Positions 1-11,496 of a stretch of 64,000 bases of DNA are shown here, one piece after another. The notes under the pieces are model-generated. The model saw only the letters and a program-made list of their open reading frames with translations. It did not search any database and was not told the origin of the DNA. The DNA comes from Linyphia triangularis (lineage: Eukaryota; Arthropoda; Arachnida; Araneae; Linyphiidae): positions 106,280,366 through 106,344,365 of the forward strand of contig OZ021721.1 of assembly GCA_963978545.1 (NCBI GenBank), given 5' to 3'. Positions within the stretch are counted from its first letter, which is position 1; the number at the start of each line of letters is the position of its first letter. The translations under genes were made by a program, and so were the position numbers.

Positions 1-293
1 ATATGTCGAAATCGACAATTTATCATGAACTTGCATGTTATCATGTTATTCCAATCCAGAGCCGAACTGGTCTTTTCGAAGCAGTCAAAATTACTGCTTT
101 TCGGCAATATAGGTATAACACATATATATATACCGGAAGTGAAGGAGGGGGGGGGGCAACAACAATGATTAATTAACCCATTTATATGTTTTAGAAAAAG
201 TCACAAAAGAAGCTGTGTCATTATTTAAATAATTATTTTTTAATTGAAATTCAAAAGCAGTCAAAATGAATTGCTTAGGCAATCTAGTGTTAA
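1..293 (+). mobile_element. 3' part of the ~709 bp TTAA (piggyBac-type) non-autonomous element, cut by window edge
   Basis: The sequence matches the right-hand ~290 bp of the full copies at 19000-19711, 46775-47483 and 58278-58986. It ends at the same terminus (GGCAATCTAGTG followed by TTAA at 290-293). It carries the same central module and the G-run near 147. The inner palindromic module is mutated here (AAAATTACTGC instead of AAAATGACTGC). No coding capacity is visible. Confidence 0.85.
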
Positions 294-659
294 ATTACAA
301 GTTTCGTGAGAAATTTGGCGAGAAAATTTATCATAGTATATCGAAACTTGAATACGTTAACTCTATTTGGAGCCAAGATGTGAAATTTTGCAGAGACGAT
401 CTGTGCTCCTCAGCCCCCATGGGGTTTTTGCAGTTCTGATTCGTTCAAGCGGCTTTGATTTTTTGAACGTACTATGACTGCTGAGCTTTTCCCTCGTCTT
501 TATGCATTTCGGATGGCTAAAACCAACTGGATGATAGTCGGGAGGGGATGAGGAGTTTTTTTCCTTTCCTGATAGCTTCGTTCTAATTTATTAAGAAAAA
601 GAAAAAATTGGCTGACCTTGTTATTGAAAATTTCAAGTATACACACTCGTGGCAAATTA
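294..659. other. unassigned AT-rich stretch
   Basis: No ORF, repeat copy or RNA gene was recognised between the TTAA element and the minisatellite. A short GC-richer patch (about 400-560) has no match elsewhere in the window. Confidence 0.4.
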
Positions 660-1166
660 TATGATATCTTAAATCATAACCATATGATAACTTAAATCAT
701 AACTAAATAAGTTACAAAATCATAATCAAATGAAATCCTAAAAATAACAAAATTAAATCTTAAATTATAACTAAATTAAACCTCAAATAAAATCCTAAAT
801 CATCCTAACTAAATGAAATCCTTAATCATCCTAACTAAATGAAATCCTAAAAATAACAAAATTAAATCTTAAATTATGACTAAATTAAACCTCAAATAAA
901 ATCCTAAATCATCCTAACTAAATGAAATCCTAAATCATACTAACTAAATGAAATTCTAAATAATATCTAAAGAAAATTCTAAACCATAACTAAAGAAAAT
1001 TCCAAATCATAAGTAAATGATATCCTCAATCATAACAAAATGATATCCTAAATCATAACTAAATGAAATCTTAAATCATAAGTAAATGAAATCCTAAATC
1101 ATAACTAAATGAAATTCTAACTCATAACTAAATGATACCCTAAATTATAGCTAAATGAAATCCCAA
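660..1166. repeat. degenerate ~23 bp minisatellite
   Basis: This is a run of diverged units around ATCATAACTAAATGAAATCC. Two longer blocks (about 735-835 and 840-940) are near copies of each other, so there was a secondary ~105 bp duplication inside the array. It is AT-rich and non-coding. Confidence 0.8.
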
Positions 1167-1363
1167 AGTGGAAGTTGAACATACCGAAATAGAACATAAT
1201 CTTAAAAATTAACAGTATTTAAATTTTGAGGAAGTCGTTTTGGAAATACCACTTTTTTCGTTTATTACCTTCGGAACGATTGGTCAATAATTAAAATGAT
1301 CTTTGATAGCATACATAACCAAAAATAATAACTTTCCAGATGTTATATATTATTTCTGGACTG

Positions 1364-1697
1364 TGTTTTTTTGGTAACTATTCCTTTTTCTCCCTTGTTA
1401 CAAAACCAAAATTGATAAATCATACTCTAATTTAAAGACTAAAAACCTGTTTTTTGGTAACGATTTCTTTTTCGCCCTTGTTACAAAACCAAAATTGATA
1501 AATCATACTCTAATTTAAAGACTAAAAACCTGTTTTTTGGTAACGATTTCTTTTTCGCCCTTGTTACAAAACCAAAATTGATAAATCATACTCTAATTTA
1601 AAGACTAAAAACCTGTTTTTTGGTAACGATTTCTTTTTCGCCCTTGTTACAAAACCAAAATTGATAAATCATACTCTAATTTAAAGACTAATAACCC
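1364..1697. repeat. 83 bp tandem repeat, four copies
   Basis: Units start at about 1365, 1448, 1531 and 1614. The last three are almost identical and the first is more diverged. Each holds TTTTGGTAAC, TTGTTACAAAACC and GATAAATCATACTCTAAT. Diverged single fragments of the same unit occur at about 3018-3080 and 3108-3170. Confidence 0.9.
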
Positions 1698-1782
1698 CTC
1701 TTCTGACCAATAGTTAATTAACAATCGCACATTATGTTATCTCTTGAAAATCGAAGTTTTTTTTTTACTTTTATTTTGGAGG

Positions 1783-2506
1783 TTAAGGGGACATGGGACA
1801 CTGAAATCACCAAAAATGACGTTTTTTGTTTTCATTCTATAAAAATTGCTTATGCCACTAGCTTTAATTTCGCGTTTGAATTTTTGAAATCCGATGATTT
1901 TAAGTGGTAAAATCTTTATTTTAACTAACTATTTTAACGCATCGCACACTTGTTGGCAAAGGCTAAAAATACGTTTTTCTCAGCTTCGCTTTTCCCCATT
2001 TTACTTATGTTCGAAAAGCTCCTTGCGATTCATTTTTTGATAAATCCACCTAATTTTTTTGTATTAATAATTTTTAATGTACTATAAAGAAATTTACACA
2101 TGCTTTTTTGTCATATAATTTTTTATATTTTTTTCATGTTGGGAATTTGAAGTATGTGCATTTTTTAATGAGAATTCACAAGCGCCAAGTTTGAAATTTT
2201 ATTTCTGTTCAATTATTGCACCTAAAGATAAAAGCATGAGTGGAAATGTTTATAATATATTGATAAACAACTTCAAATTTTTCTTTCATGTTCGTCAAAA
2301 TATTGTGTCGCGAGGAGCATTTTGAAAAAAATTAAAATTTCGTATTATTTTAATGCATTTTTCTCAATAATTTACTATCTATTTTATATTATCTGCTCAA
2401 ATTTTGTTGTTTTGTTTAAAGTCACATCTTCTATGTTTATGCCAAATTTTATTTAATTCTTGGCAAAACTAAAGAATTTTGGCAAAAGTCTCCCATGACC
2501 CCTTAA
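1783..2506. mobile_element. TTAA-flanked MITE with GGGG(A/T)CATGGGA termini
   Basis: TTAA at 1783-1786 is followed by GGGGACATGGGACAC. At the other end GTCTCCCATGACCCC precedes TTAA at 2503-2506. The ends are imperfect inverted repeats inside a TTAA target, the layout of piggyBac-type elements. The interior is AT-rich and non-coding. It is a single copy in this window, so the family call rests only on the termini. Confidence 0.6.
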
Positions 2507-2867
2507 AGAGAGTCGACTCTATGTAGAGAGTATTTTATGAGAGGGGGCACTATCTAGTATCCAACGCAAGGGATGCATCGACTCGGGACAGTTAAAATAC
2601 CCTCTTACTTTACTACAATAAAGTAACTAATTGAAGTTACTAATTAATAACTGCAGCAATCAGACTTTAAGTAACAATGAAGAAATACGTTGCGGGTTTA
2701 AAGATGTAGTTCTCCACTTTAAATAATTCCCTTTATTTTTTTTTTGTCTATAAATGAGTTGAAATGTTTAAAAAGTATCAATGGATACTCTTTGATGAAT
2801 GTAAGGGATACGATTATTTCCAGATCGAACGGCATCACGAGCTATGCCGAGTTCTGCTTTTCAAATA
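2507..2867. other. unassigned stretch
   Basis: No recognisable gene or repeat. The 104-codon ORF starting near 2744 runs into the repeat cluster downstream and is low-complexity AT-rich sequence. Confidence 0.35.
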
Positions 2868-3515
2868 CATCTCTCAGCAATAGAATACAATATCTAATTC
2901 TGATGAACTTCCAAACAAATAATTCCTCTAAACAATTTTCAATGCGTAGGTTGCGCAAGAGTTCACTAGTATTTTACTTGTATTCACTAGTATTTTCTGA
3001 CGTGCCCTTTTTCTACTTTTATGCAAAGCCAAAATTGATAAATGATATACCATTTTGAAGACAAAGATCTCCGTTTCTGACAAATAATTCACGAGTATTT
3101 TGCGACTTTTATGCAAAGCCAAAATTTATAAATGATATACCAATTAAAAGACTAAGATCTCTGATCCTGACGAATAGTTTATTTACAATTGCACACTGTG
3201 TTATTTGTGTGAAAAGCTGAGTTAAAAAATAAATAAATATGTACTCTGAATAAGTTGGGAAATTGTGATGGTATACAGTAGATGCCAGTATTATATATAA
3301 AAAGAAAATCACAATTGAAGCACGTTGAGGAAAACTAAAGAATCATATTTTTCTCAGTAATCGAATACAATATAAAATTCTGATGAATTAAAAAAAAAAA
3401 AATAATAATAATTCCTCTAAACAATCTGAAATACGCAGGTATATACGAGGAAAACTTAAGAATTATATATCTCTCAGCAATAGATTACAATATCTAATTC
3501 TGAAGAATTTCCAAC
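2868..3515. repeat. cluster of diverged direct repeats
   Basis: A block beginning CTCTCAGCAATAGAATACAA recurs at about 2871, 3350 and 3470. A second block (GCAAAGCCAAAATTGATAAA) recurs at about 3023 and 3113 and resembles part of the 83 bp tandem unit at 1364-1697. The cluster looks like the decayed flank of that array. Confidence 0.6.
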
Positions 3516-3851
<336 letters not shown>

Positions 3852-4917
3852 TCCTCTAAGCAATCTTAAATGTAAAAACTGCTCATTGGTTCGTTAGCTT
3901 TCTTGAGAGGACGTAAGGATCATTCATTCCCTATACTCAATATGTTACAATCTTCTAGTCCAGTGCATTTAGAAACTACTTTGCAGAAAACCTTGACATT
4001 TGGTGAGAATGTACGAAAATGATCACTAAATGAAATGACATAAATTAAAAAAAATCGAAAATAGCGTCTAATATATTTTATTTTTGAAATCCTTACATCA
4101 ATGCATATACAGTGATTCCACATGATTTTGTCTTTTGCTATTATAATTTTTATTTATAATAGATAGACATTAAATGAAAAAATTTATGTCATTATATTCA
4201 ATGATATTTTTCGTACCCAATCACCAAATTGCAAGGTTCTATGAACAATAGTATGTAAATGTACTGGACTAGAAGATTGGAACCAGGCGAGTAGCCAGGG
4301 GAGGGGATATGGGGATATATCCCCCCCACCGAAATCCTAAAACATCTTTTTACTTTTACAAATTTGGGATGTCTTGTTGCAAGTAAAAGTTTTACCTCAG
4401 AAAAAGCAGTAGCAAATTAAAAAATTATGTATGTTTTCGGGACTGGATGGGGGTATATCCTCTTCCCGAAAATATGTTTTAACTTTTTAAGAAATAGGGT
4501 TTGCAAGTAATTTTGGTTGCAAGTAAAAGTTTTACCTTAGAAAAGCAGTAGCAAATTAAAAAATTATGTATGTTTTCGGGACTGGATGGGGGTATATCCT
4601 CTTCCCGAAAATATGTTTTAACTTTTTAAGAAATAGGGTTTGCAAGTAATTTTGGTTGCAAATAAAAGTTTTACCTTAGAAAAGCAGTAGCAAATTAAAA
4701 ATATATATTATGAGTGAGGCTAGCTTATTTGCGCTGCAATAAACCTTTCAGCGAGGTTCAGTTTTGGTGAAGGGGGGGGGGGGGATTTATCGCAGATGCT
4801 TAGCTAGATTAGTATATTAGAAGATAACCTGATTTGAGCTCACTCAATGCTTTACAGCCATAGGGAAACCGGTTCCTACAGCATACTCAGTGAGCTCATT
4901 TCATCCTGTCCTCTAGT

Positions 4918-5129
4918 TTAACCCTTTGCACTCCAGTGGCGTCTCTCAGGCGCCACTCGATTGGATGCCAAACCACGAGAGGACCATTAGGTGTGATGCG
5001 GAAATTCGATGCAAGGCCAATGATTGTGTTTAGTTTTTATGAAGCAAATCCATAAACACCAGCCGAACCTAAAATGTCTCGAGTTACTGATTCCTCCGCG
5101 CGAAAAAGGCCTGGAGTGCAAAGGGTTAA
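4918..5129 (+). mobile_element. 212 bp TTAA MITE (TTAACCCTTTGCACTCC family)
   Basis: TTAA is present at both ends (4918-4921 and 5126-5129). Termini are CCCTTTGCACTCCAG and CTGGAGTGCAAAGGG, near-perfect inverted repeats. Just inside the left end a GGCGCC-type stem is present (GTGGCGTCTCTCAGGCGCCAC), mutated in one arm. Two other copies lie at 11027-11238 (inverted) and 34450-34655. The family is piggyBac-type by target site and termini. Confidence 0.88.
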
Positions 5130-5245
5130 GGAGGGATGTGTCCCCTTCTTAAAAATATATTTTAACTTTTAAGAAATTATTGATGTCTTGTTGCAAGTAA
5201 AGGTTTTCCCTCAGAAAAAGCAATAGCAGAAAGCAAGAAATGTGA

Positions 5246-5426
5246 GCCGACCAAACGGTATAGTGGTTAGCGTGCTAGCTTTTAGAACGCGAGGTTGCGG
5301 GTTCGAGTCCCGTGTTAGGCAAGGGTGTTTGTAAATGTATGTTGGCTTGTCTAATGACGAATGTTTTGGCGCATTATACCCCACGTGTTGCTGACGGCGC
5401 CAGATAATCTGAAAACAACCACAAAC
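5246..5426 (+). mobile_element. SINE1 (tRNA-derived SINE)
   Basis: The tRNA-like head has an A box in GGTATAGTGGTTAGCGTGCT and a B box GGTTCGAGTCC. The SINE1 body follows (ATGTATGTTGGCTTGTC, then GACGGCGCCAGATAATCTGA) with an AACC-rich tail. It sits inside the hAT-like element, so it inserted later. Confidence 0.9.
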
Positions 5427-5582
5427 CAGTCACATTTATCTCATTGCCACAATTTTCTTTTTAAGAAAAATTTCAAACAACCCAAAATTATGTAAATATT
5501 TATAAAAGTTCACATGCCCTTTATCTTCAATAGTATCTTAATGTGATGAGAAGCTTAGAAAATGGCTTTGACCATCTGTTGG

Positions 5583-5755
5583 TGTGATACGGTATAGTGG
5601 TTAGCGTGCTAGCTTCTAGACTGCGAGGTTGCGGGTTCGAGTCCCGTGTAAGGCATGGGTGTTTGTATATGTATGTTGGCTTGTCAAATAACGAATGTTT
5701 CGCCCCATTATAGCCCTCGTGTTGCTGACGGCGCTAGATCATCTAAAAACAACCA
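5583..5755 (+). mobile_element. SINE1, 5' end slightly altered
   Basis: A second SINE1 copy in the same hAT-like element. The first ~10 bases of the head are divergent, but the A and B boxes and the body are clear. It ends near CAACCAATAAA. Confidence 0.85.
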
Positions 5756-6025
5756 ATAAATGTGCTTAACTATATTTTCTGCAAATGTTGTGTGTGAAAT
5801 TTTTCTACTAAGAAATCATACGTCGGTCAATAGCCCCATACATTTAAACAGTTAACTTATTAATTACATAATTAAGGGAATTTATTTTAAGAGTATTTTC
5901 AACAATTATTTTATAAACCATCATTATAAATGCTTTCTGAATATGGGTGAGCATATCCCCCTCGAAAAAAAAATCCTGGCTACGCCCCTGATTGTGACAT
6001 AGAAAGTATCGGGAAAGATCCTTAC

Positions 6026-6476
6026 TAGGGTTTCCTTTTAAATATATGTGTTTTCTTGAAGGTTTCTTCCAAAATTCATTCCGTCGCCAATTTCTGGATA
6101 GAACGCCAAAGTGTGGTTCTCCGGCGTTTGAAGCCCTCGGGGCTTAGGCTCTACATTCCATGACTTGCATCTCATTACAACTTTGGAGACGGTGTTTTGA
6201 TTAGAAACCTCCTCCTACCTCCGAGCTTTTATATCCATGTTTGTTTGGCATGCATACCTCCCGAGCATTGAGTTGGAGGGAAAAAAACGCCCTCAGGCCT
6301 GGATGGTGACGAAGAAATACACTTTTTCTTCCTTCGCCTCGATTGAAAATCGGTTGACAAAGTTTTCTAAAAACGATATTTTAATTGTTTGGTTCCTGGA
6401 TTCGAGACTTTTCCGGTCGAAATTTTCGCGAAGAATGTGTTACTTTTTTCACGAAAAATCCATGTTTCTGTTTTGA
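6026..6476. other. unassigned GC-richer stretch
   Basis: Base composition is visibly less AT-rich than the neighbours, and no copy was found elsewhere in the window. A 79-codon ORF starts at 6237 with a TATATCC just upstream, but I recognise no domain. It may be a conserved non-coding element, an unrecognised exon, or a decayed element. Confidence 0.25.
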
Positions 6477-7290
6477 CATTCTTGAAGGAATATTTCTATG
6501 AAATGGAATGGATAAAACGCGAACGTTCATTTTCTTATAGAGACGTAGGAATGCGGGTTTAAAGGGATTCGTTTGGTGGTAGTTTTTTTTGGTTTTGTAG
6601 TTTTGGGGTGGATGTCGATTGAAAATTCAGGTGGGAAACTGTCTCGATGAATATTTGATCTGAATAGTATAGTTTGAGAAATAATCAAGATTACATTTGT
6701 TGTTAATTGGAAATGAAAACTCCAGAGAGGGTTAGTTAAGTGGTTAACATTCTTGAAGGAATATTTCTATGAAATGGAATGGATAAAACGCGAACGTTCA
6801 TTTTCTTATAGAGACGTAGGAATGCGGGTTTAAAGGGATTCGTTTGGTGGTAGTTTTTGGTTTTGTAGTTTTGGGGTGGATGTCGATTGAAAATTCATGT
6901 GGGAAACTGTCTCGATGAATATTTGATCTGAATAGGTTACAAGAGGTGCTTGAGAAATAATTAAGGTTACAAGAGGTGCTAATTGGAAATGAAAATTCCA
7001 GAGAGTTTAGTTAAGTGGTTAACATTCTTGAAGGAATATTTCTATGAAATGGAATGGATGAAACGCGAACGTAAATTTTCTTATAGAGAGGTAGGAATGC
7101 AGGTTTAAAGGGATTCGTTTGGTGGTAGGTTTTTTCGGTTTTGTAGTTTTGGGGTGGATGTCGATTGAAAATTCAGGTGGGAAACTGTCTCGATGAATAT
7201 TTGATCTGAATAGTATAGTTTGAGAAATAATCAAGATTACAAGAGGTGTTAATTGGAAATGAAAATTGCAGAGAGGTTAGTTAAGTGGTT
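6477..7290. repeat. ~272 bp tandem repeat, three copies
   Basis: Units begin ACATTCTTGAAGGAATATTT at about 6477, 6747 and 7022. All contain AAACGCGAACG, GGGATTCGTTTGGTGGTAG and GGGTGGATGTCGATTGAAAA. Copies differ by small indels and by a duplicated AGAGGTGC block in the middle copy. Confidence 0.92.
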
Positions 7291-7384
7291 TGGGTATTTG
7301 AGAATATAATAACATTAAGGGGAATATAACAATATTAAATTGTTTTTTAAACAATGGAAAGTTGTTTGAACAAAATTAATTCAT

Positions 7385-7660
7385 AAATATAAAGTTTTTG
7401 ATATAAATTCTTTATTTGCATAGTTACATTTTAAGTGCAATTGTAACTTATTAAGAGCTTTTGAGCTCAAAACGAGTTTTCATAGTGTTTGACCACAACG
7501 AAGAAAACCATTGATTCGCTCCTTGACTAACTTTTTATCGTCCCCAAAACTTGAAGAATGTATTGTCATCGATAACAAGTCTACCTGCCAAGTTTCAACT
7601 CGAGTGGATGACGGCAAAATGATGAATTAGTCCGCCGAAGTTTTTCCCCGCTATAAACAA
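7385..7660 (+). repeat. dispersed repeat family A
   Basis: Shares order and wording with copies near 18070, 27710, 47490 (inverted) and 50812. Landmarks are an AAAGTTTTTGATATAAAT start, CATAGTGTTTGACCAC, a GTCATCGATAACAAGTCTA block and a GGATGACGG..GAATTAGTCC block. No coding sequence or clear termini, so the class is unknown. Confidence 0.6.
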
Positions 7661-7769
7661 AATTAAAGAATTTAAAAACCTCAAATTGGCAAGTTTTCTT
7701 AATAGTATTTCATCAAGTTTAATATGGGAAGGTTTCAGTATTTGGATATTTCAAAATTGCACATGTTTT

Positions 7770-7985
7770 AATATGGCTTTGCATCTGATCTGACGTTTGG
7801 TAATAGAAGTGTGTGTAAAAGCGACCTTTTAGTGGCAGTCCCTGAAAATAGAATAGACTGCATTGTGATAGACCATGCATCTGGTAAGTTTCAGATCGAT
7901 TGGATGCCTGCAAGTGGGTAAGTTAGACCTCCGCAGATTTGCAATCAATCCATACAAAATCGAAATAAATATGAAATATTAAAAA
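7770..7985 (+). repeat. dispersed repeat family A, diverged subtype
   Basis: Contains AAGCGACCTTTTAGT, a GTTTCAGATCGATTGG block and CCTCCGCAGATTTGC. The same blocks occur at 51765-52010 and, inverted, at 8870-9000. It follows directly on another family A copy. Confidence 0.5.
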
Positions 7986-8286
7986 ATGAGAACGCTTCGA
8001 TTTATCCTTTTATAGGACCCTATCAGTTTCATGATCACTCCTATTTATTGAATTTAGAAGTCATACGAATAAATACAGTTGATAAACTAGTTAATTTGAA
8101 GTTTCTTATGACTTTATTTATAGAGAGAAGTTTTTACAGGTGCACTTACACTATAAGACTGTTGATTACGCAAGGGTAAACTAAATTCTAAAGGTTCTGA
8201 CTAATGCTAAACTCTTTCAAATACCAAACTCATTTTAAAATAAGTAAGAATGAGGGAGATTACCTTGAACAATTTAATAGTAACTT

Positions 8287-8756
8287 CTTCTTCTTATCAA
8301 GGACTATAGGGACTAAGGCACCTCTGCTTAAGCATTTTGTACCAACCCCATATCCCGTACAGATCGGTAGTGGGCAGTACTGCACAGGATGTAGTAAGCG
8401 CACACTCGCAAGAGGGAGTGCACAAGTCTACCTATAGCCGCCGAAGAGTTCATTTCTACCTCTTTCGGTAGCTATCCGGTAGATGGCAGCACTACCGACC
8501 GTATGTGGAACTTCTTAATTTAGAGGCAATACCAAGCAGAATATTCCACCAGAAGACTTGGCTTTGCCACCCCCAGGGGTATTGATTTGTATGGGAACTT
8601 GGAGGACTTTGCGACCATGACTGATTTAACGTGCTCCAGTCACCATTAGCGAACATGGCGGTCTTTAGTCGGTCCCAGGCTCGAACTCGCAACCTCAGGG
8701 CTCGCAACCTTCTAGTTACGAGGACGATACTCTCCCGACTGGGCTACGCGGCCCTC
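8287..8756 (-). mobile_element. SINE3 (long tRNA-headed SINE), full length
   Basis: On the minus strand the element starts with a tRNA-like head (A box TAGCCCAGTCGGGAG, B box GAGTTCGAGCCTG). A ~390 bp body containing GCTGCCATCTACCGG follows, and the tail is (AAG)n (CTTCTTCTT on the plus strand). A 12 bp TSD, TAATAGTAACTT, is at 8275-8286 and 8757-8768. The other copy is at 51047-51517. The head contains a short internal duplication of GGTTGCGAG. Confidence 0.85.
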
Positions 8757-8869
8757 TAATAGTAACTTGGAATAAGTTTTAATTGTGTAGCAAGAAAAAT
8801 ACAACTTACTTTAAAAACGTTACTTTTTAAATCCTGTTTAATAACTTCCATTTTGTGTGTATCGTTGTC

Positions 8870-9005
8870 GACTGCGGAAAAATCTGCGGAGGCCTAATTA
8901 ACCCTCTTGCCATCATCCACTTGTGGCTGAAACTTATCAGATAGATTCGATGTCGATGGCAATGCATTCTATCAACTTTTGGGGGCTGTCGCTTTTAGGG
9001 TATTA
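8870..9005 (-). repeat. dispersed repeat family A subtype, inverted fragment
   Basis: The inverted counterpart of the 7770 and 51765 copies, recognisable by AAATCTGCGGAGGCC, TTGCCATCATCCAC and GATGTCGATGGCAATGCATT. Confidence 0.5.
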
Positions 9006-9551
9006 TATAGGGTATTATATAATAAAATATTTTGTGGGTAACTTATGTTCAAAAAAGTTTTTTTTTAATTTTTCCCATCAAATACAAATACAAATTTTAA
9101 GATCAACAAAAGGCTCATGGCCCAACAGGGTAATTGAATAACAGAAAATACAGAAATTGACGAATAACATGATAGAAGATGCAGGATTTGTAAAATACAC
9201 TATAGAAACATTAAAATTGCATATTACATAATATACCAAGATAATTAATTTTACAAAATTAACATAATTGCACCACACACAGCTTATAGTTCAAAAAGTT
9301 ACAGGATCATACCTACAATATAAAAGCATACCTACAACTACAAGAAAGATTTAAGCATCATTACGTTTCACTTGATAAGTTTTTAAAAAACATGCTTATG
9401 TCTAAAGTAATAATTATTTTTCAAGAAGTATTTAAACATTGTGCCACTTAAAATTAATATAAATTGAAAATAAAATGTACATTTTGTTTTAAAGCATATC
9501 GAACATTACGCAGAAAAAGCTGTTTTTATTGCCGTCAAAAGATTTAAACTC
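9006..9551. other. unassigned AT-rich stretch
   Basis: Nothing recognisable apart from a duplicated GGGTATTATATA near 9000-9020. Confidence 0.35.
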
Positions 9552-9553
9552 TA

Positions 9554-10435
9554 CTTGCCTACGTTGAAAAGGTCGATTTTGATGAAATTTGACAAAAAAA
9601 TATTATTTGTGAATATTTTAGCCCAAATCTTTAAGTTTCTAAAACTGTCTTTTTTTTACTCTGCGTTGATATGAACAAAAGTTATGACAATTTGAAACTG
9701 ATCTAAAACTGTAAATAATAGCCGGAAATGACCGGAATTAGCACACCAATACCAAAAGTTGCCGATTAAAAAGTGATTTCCCTATAGATATTAATATTTT
9801 TAATAAATAAAATTTGAAAAAGGATAAGGTGCATTTTAAGTGTGTAAGTAATATGGTTTATATAGAAAATATAGAAATTGAGTGTTTTTAAGTTTAAATT
9901 TATTTTTCTCGGAATTGATTTTCATACAAATATTGCTAATTTGAAATGTCATAACTCAAAAAAATTTTCATGAATCATTATAAAATTTTCTGTACCTCTT
10001 TTGTTGATTTTTTCCTAGGGGATCTGCTATAGAAATCGAGATTGGATAGTTATTTTATGAAATACCACCTTTAGTTTGAATATAAACAAGATGAAACTAT
10101 TAAAAAATCACTAACTTATTTTTCGACTATCCATAAAAAAAGTTTTAATGAATATATATTTTTCTTATTGTAGTATATGCCCTAGATATAAGTATGAAGT
10201 TTATTTCTATACAATTTATTTCCTGAAAAACTTGATAGTTTTTCATTTATCTTATTTTAAGTTTTTGAAATATTTCTTCAAAATTTCATGCAAAATTGCA
10301 ATTTTTGAAAAATAATAATAATAAATTTGAAATTTTTTCACTGTATTACTAATCTGTAGTAGTACTAAATATAAAAAGGCACTTAAAATATTCCTACATA
10401 AAGTTTTTTTTAAAAGTACTCCGAACGTAGGCAAG
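9554..10435. mobile_element. TA-flanked element with short inverted ends (CTTGCCTACGTT)
   Basis: CTTGCCTACGTT at 9554 is matched by AACGTAGGCAAG ending at 10435. Both ends are bordered by TA (9552-9553 and 10436-10437), the Tc1/mariner-type target. The 882 bp interior is AT-rich with no transposase ORF. This is a single copy here, so the call rests on the ends alone. Confidence 0.5.
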
Positions 10436-10437
10436 TA

Positions 10438-11026
10438 CCTTAAACATAATACACTAAAGCCTTTAATAACTAGTATCAGTTCTTAGACAGAAAAGCTGAC
10501 TTTTGGAGGAAAGTGGCAAGACGTAAATACGAAATAAAAATAAATCAAAAATCAATTGAATAGCTTCATAAACTAAATATACAATAAAATGCTCTGAAAC
10601 AAGTAGATAGAAATCGTCGACCAATCCCTGCCCCATAGACTTAATGCTTCCATTTTTTTACATATTTACTTAATTTTAATACAAATGAATTTTTATACCG
10701 GATATACCACCAACAAACAGCACCGGATATAAAAGATCATAAAAAAAAATTTGAAGAAAAAGTAGTGCGTTTTGTCATTAATTTTTAAAAAGTTTTCATA
10801 AGTTAGTTAAAAAAAACTTTTTAGAATGTAATAAATAAAAAAAAAAACAGTTGTTTTCCCTTCAAATATTGTTAGTGAGTTTTTATTACTGGTAAATTTG
10901 GTAAAAGTACCTGTAAACAGTCGTTATATCTGGTAAATTTGTATATTTTAAAGCTATACTTCAGCAGATAAAAAATTGACGTATTAAGTTTTTGGGGCAG
11001 AGTCACACTGACGAACTCCCTTATAG
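10438..11026. other. unassigned AT-rich stretch
   Basis: No feature recognised. ACCGGATATA occurs twice near 10698 and 10723. A-runs lie at about 10741-10750 and 10838-10850. Confidence 0.35.
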
Positions 11027-11238
11027 TTAACCCTTTGCACTCCAGGCCTTTTTCGCGCGGAGGAATCAGCGACTCGAGACATTTTAGGTTCGGTTGGTGT
11101 TTATGGATTTGCTTTATAAAAACTAAACACAGTCATTGGCCTTGCATCGAATTTCCGCATCACACCTAATGGTCCTCTCGTTGTTTGGCATCCAATCGTG
11201 TGGCGCCTGAGAGGCGCCACAGGAGTGCAAAGGGTTAA
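11027..11238 (-). mobile_element. 212 bp TTAA MITE, inverted copy
   Basis: TTAA is at 11027-11030 and 11235-11238. The sequence is the reverse complement of the 4918-5129 copy with few differences. The stem near the end is GTGGCGCCTGAGAGGCGCCAC, an intact GGCGCC hairpin with a 5-base loop. Confidence 0.9.
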
Positions 11239-11496
11239 CGTTAGGAAGAGGGAGATACATTTGAAACTTTTCAGTTCCTCCTACTGATCTCAATCAAATA
11301 ATCAAGTTTTATGACTATCAAAATGAAACTGGATTTTGTTTTCAACTCTGAATTTTTTTAACGGAATATTTATTGAGGAAAGTGAGATTTACTCAACTGA
11401 GTAATTATACAATACTATTTATATTTATACTATCTAAAACTCGAAAATTGTTTTCTATAGCGATAATCACACTAAAGAGCGATAGCACTTCATTTT

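Larger units (their letters stand above)
4284..5990. mobile_element. hAT-like non-autonomous element with internal tandem repeats
   Basis: The left end is CAGGCGAGTAGCCAGG and the right end is CCTGGCTACGCCCCTG, a hAT-style inverted terminus. It is flanked by 8 bp copies ATTGGAAC (4276-4283) and ATTGTGAC (5991-5998), 6 of 8 identical, the hAT TSD length. The interior has a ~140 bp tandem repeat from about 4377 to 4700 (GTTGCAAGTAAAAGTTTTAC at about 4377, 4517 and 4656), with another diverged copy at 5130-5225. A TTAA MITE and two SINE1 copies are nested in it. No transposase ORF. Confidence 0.7.
3913..6025. mobile_element. fold-back element split by a nested hAT-like element
   Basis: The left arm starts GTAAGGATC at 3913. 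The right arm ends GATCCTTAC at 6025. Inverted similarity continues inward and resumes across the inserted element at 4284-5990. For example, CAATCTTCTAGTCCAGT near 3948 pairs with ACTGGACTAGAAGATTG near 4264, and the outer part of the right arm (5991-6025) pairs with 3913-3952. Removing the insert and one 8 bp TSD leaves about 398 bp made almost entirely of two diverged arms. No coding sequence. The TSD of the outer element itself is not clear. Confidence 0.65.

Noticed and set aside
5246..5320. tRNA genes
   Set aside because: A and B boxes are present, but the sequence continues into a conserved SINE body with TSDs and AACC tails, and the cloverleaf is imperfect. The same holds for all SINE1-4 heads.
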